Below, piece by piece: positions 62,331 through 64,000 of a stretch of DNA of 64,000 nt. This stretch comes from Enoplolaimus lenunculus (lineage: Eukaryota; Nematoda; Enoplea; Enoplida; Thoracostomopsidae): contig JASANG010001872.1 of assembly GCA_030248215.1 (NCBI GenBank), positions 124,001-188,000 on the forward strand. The letters are read 5' to 3'. Numbering within the stretch: the stretch's first letter is position 1; every line of letters starts with the position of its first letter. Both the position numbers and the translations under genes were made by a program. Below the pieces are notes generated by a model that worked only from the letters and a program-made list of their open reading frames with translations, did no database searches and was not told the DNA's origin.

Positions 62331-63065
62331 GACAACAGCTTTTGTTAAAGAAAAATAGTTGAATTTTGTATTAAAATTAAATCAAAATTGTCTGATTGCC
62401 CACAATTGCGGTCACAATATTTATTTCAGTCTGCGTTTTATATGTTTATGTTTTAGCTGATCTATATATCACGATAATTTTCAGCAGCACCGCCAAAATA
62501 GTTTATTTATAACCCTGATTTAATATATCAAAGACGTTTGCAACACAACACCCCTCTCAACACTACAATAAAATGCTATCATGACTCGATTATTTGAAGA
62601 AAAAAGACGCAATTTACCATTTTCAAGGTTATTCCCTTGGGTGGAGCAGTTTTAATTTAAGTTCAAAAATAACAACTGTAATTTTGATAGCATTTTCTTT
62701 TCAATCATTTTCTCAAATTTCGACTTTTATTTCAATATTACGTTATAACTTATCAACCAATTGTAATTGATTATGGTTATTTAAAATGTTGTACTACAGT
62801 TGTAGTTAAATCCATAGGTGTACTCGGCCGGACTATAGGGAATTGGCATCTATCGCTTTGCGAAATCATTTTTAGTTAATATTTAACCTGATGATAGGGA
62901 TTGGTTTATACAACGCCTAATAGTCCTATCTCAGACTGAGCGATTCAACTCATTCTGAGTTAAAATCAACTCACTGAAATTTGCAGGGTATATCTGAATA
63001 TAAAAATTTATATAATTTTTACGTTGAAGCTTATAAATAAAATGCCAAACCATCCGCAGTCTTGG
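62331..63065. other. No gene seen
   Basis: AT-rich; nothing recognised. Confidence 0.3.
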
Positions 63066-63270
63066 AATGTCGCAGGCCAAGTCGTAATTCAGACCAATTC
63101 TGTACTCGGCTACTCCAAGGCGGAATTATGTCTGATAAAGCTGCGCCTTTTCTGATTGGTTACTTAACAGTCGTAATCCAACATGATTTCACGTTGATTA
63201 GTAATACCAACTGTTGATTATTTAACCAATAAAAAAAGTATTTGCACTGAATTAGAGCTAGGCTACGACA
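63066..63270. mobile_element. Element related to family A and to 38409
   Basis: AATGTCGCAGGCCAAGTCG at the left and GAGCTAGGCTACGACATATA at the right are imperfect inverted repeats. The interior has CTGATTGGTTACTTAACAGT and TTTAACCAATAAAAAAAG. Confidence 0.55.
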
Positions 63271-63280
63271 TATATATGCA

Positions 63281-63588
63281 TATGTCGTAGACCAATCTGC
63301 TATTCAAGCCAAATACTAACTGACCTAGGCCAATGTGATCTTTTATGTAATAGCAGTTTGGGCTGGGCTAAACTGCTTTTGAACTTATGGACCAATCACA
63401 TTTGATTATATATATGGACGGACGCAATACTGTTTACCAATCAGCGTTATTATTACATCACAGTGGTTTTGCACAAGCTCACACTAGCAAGTTGGCCTAG
63501 GCCAAACTGCTATTTGTTTCGAATAGCAGATTGGCCTAGGTCAATTGATAATTGGCCTGGATAGCAGATTGACCTGCGACATATATTA
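63281..63588. mobile_element. MITE, family A, longest copy
   Basis: ATATGTCGTAGACCAATCTG at the left and CAGATTGACCTGCGACATAT at the right, with nested GGCCTAGGCCAA and GGTCAATTGATAATTGGCC blocks and the family's ACCAATCAGCGTTATT core. At 308 bp it is the fullest copy in the window. Confidence 0.85.
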
Positions 63589-64000
63589 TATACATATGCA
63601 AGTTAAGTTTTAAACGCACGTGTAAACATTTGGTAATGTTAAGGTACAAAATTCAAATTTTTTGGTAAATGTTCTCGCATTGAAAACAGCATTTAAATCT
63701 TCCGAACGAAACGAGAATATAAGTAAAGCTTGTGTTGTTAAAGTGAAAAATTGTGTCAATGACTGGTTCTCCAGGGATTTTGTTTCATCAAATAATTACA
63801 ACCAATCAAAATGGTATATATATGTTCCACACCACTCAGCTAATGTTATTAACGCATGACATTCTCGTTAACGTTACGAAATAGTTCTATCCTTTGTTTT
63901 ACACGAATTTGTAAACAACAAAGTATAGCTCAAACAATTCCTAAATTACGTATCGCTTGCATTCCAGCTTTAATAATATAGATGGATAGATAGAAAAATA
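63589..64000. other. No gene seen
   Basis: AT-rich to the right edge. A 65-codon ORF at 63662 has no support. Confidence 0.3.

Noticed and set aside
1-64000. LTR retroelement, Polinton or other capsid-bearing element
   Set aside because: No paired long direct repeats with a primer site, and no reverse transcriptase, integrase, protein-primed polymerase or capsid motifs that I could recognise. The two unidentified coding scraps are too little to name.

Overview
The window reads as nuclear DNA of an AT-rich, repeat-loaded invertebrate animal genome. Spliced genes with GT-AG introns, a Nanos zinc-finger gene, a SPARC (osteonectin) gene and a secreted ShKT-type cysteine-rich gene place it in Metazoa. 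The gene styles and the very high load of short inverted-repeat transposons fit a tunicate-like or other invertebrate genome, but I cannot fix the phylum from the sequence alone.

Layout. Positions 1-776 (minus) hold the 5' part of a gene for a Ser/Asn/Tyr/Gln-rich protein that runs off the left edge. Positions 0.8-23.7 kb hold no convincing host gene except one possible cysteine-rich terminal exon at 13.8-14.0 kb. This stretch is a mosaic of short inverted-repeat elements, minisatellites and one nearly whole piggyBac transposon (10712-12913). Positions 23731-27570 (plus) hold a complete three-exon nanos gene of 597 residues. Just beyond it, on the minus strand, are two exons of a possible small cysteine-rich protein (27949-28480). 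Positions 28.5-36.0 kb are again repeats, with one plausible small ORF at 34395. Positions 36063-44699 (plus) hold a complete five-exon gene for a secreted protein with three ShKT-like modules. Its 5.25 kb third intron is packed with repeats. Positions 48034-53783 (minus) hold a complete eight-exon SPARC gene of 283 residues, convergent with the ShKT gene. Positions 53.8-64 kb carry inverted-repeat elements and no gene I would defend.

The real genes have no evident joint pathway: nanos is a germline and posterior translational repressor, while SPARC and the ShKT protein are extracellular. The most distinctive feature of the window is its repeats. Several unrelated families share one design: short terminal inverted repeats around an internal minisatellite that looks grown from the element's own terminal motif. 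Other families carry degenerate TTAGGC-like tracts inside inverted-repeat ends. I saw no LTR retrovirus, Polinton or other capsid-bearing element that I could name. Two coding-looking scraps of unknown origin (4251-4463 and 41090-41506) are listed as unidentified fossils.
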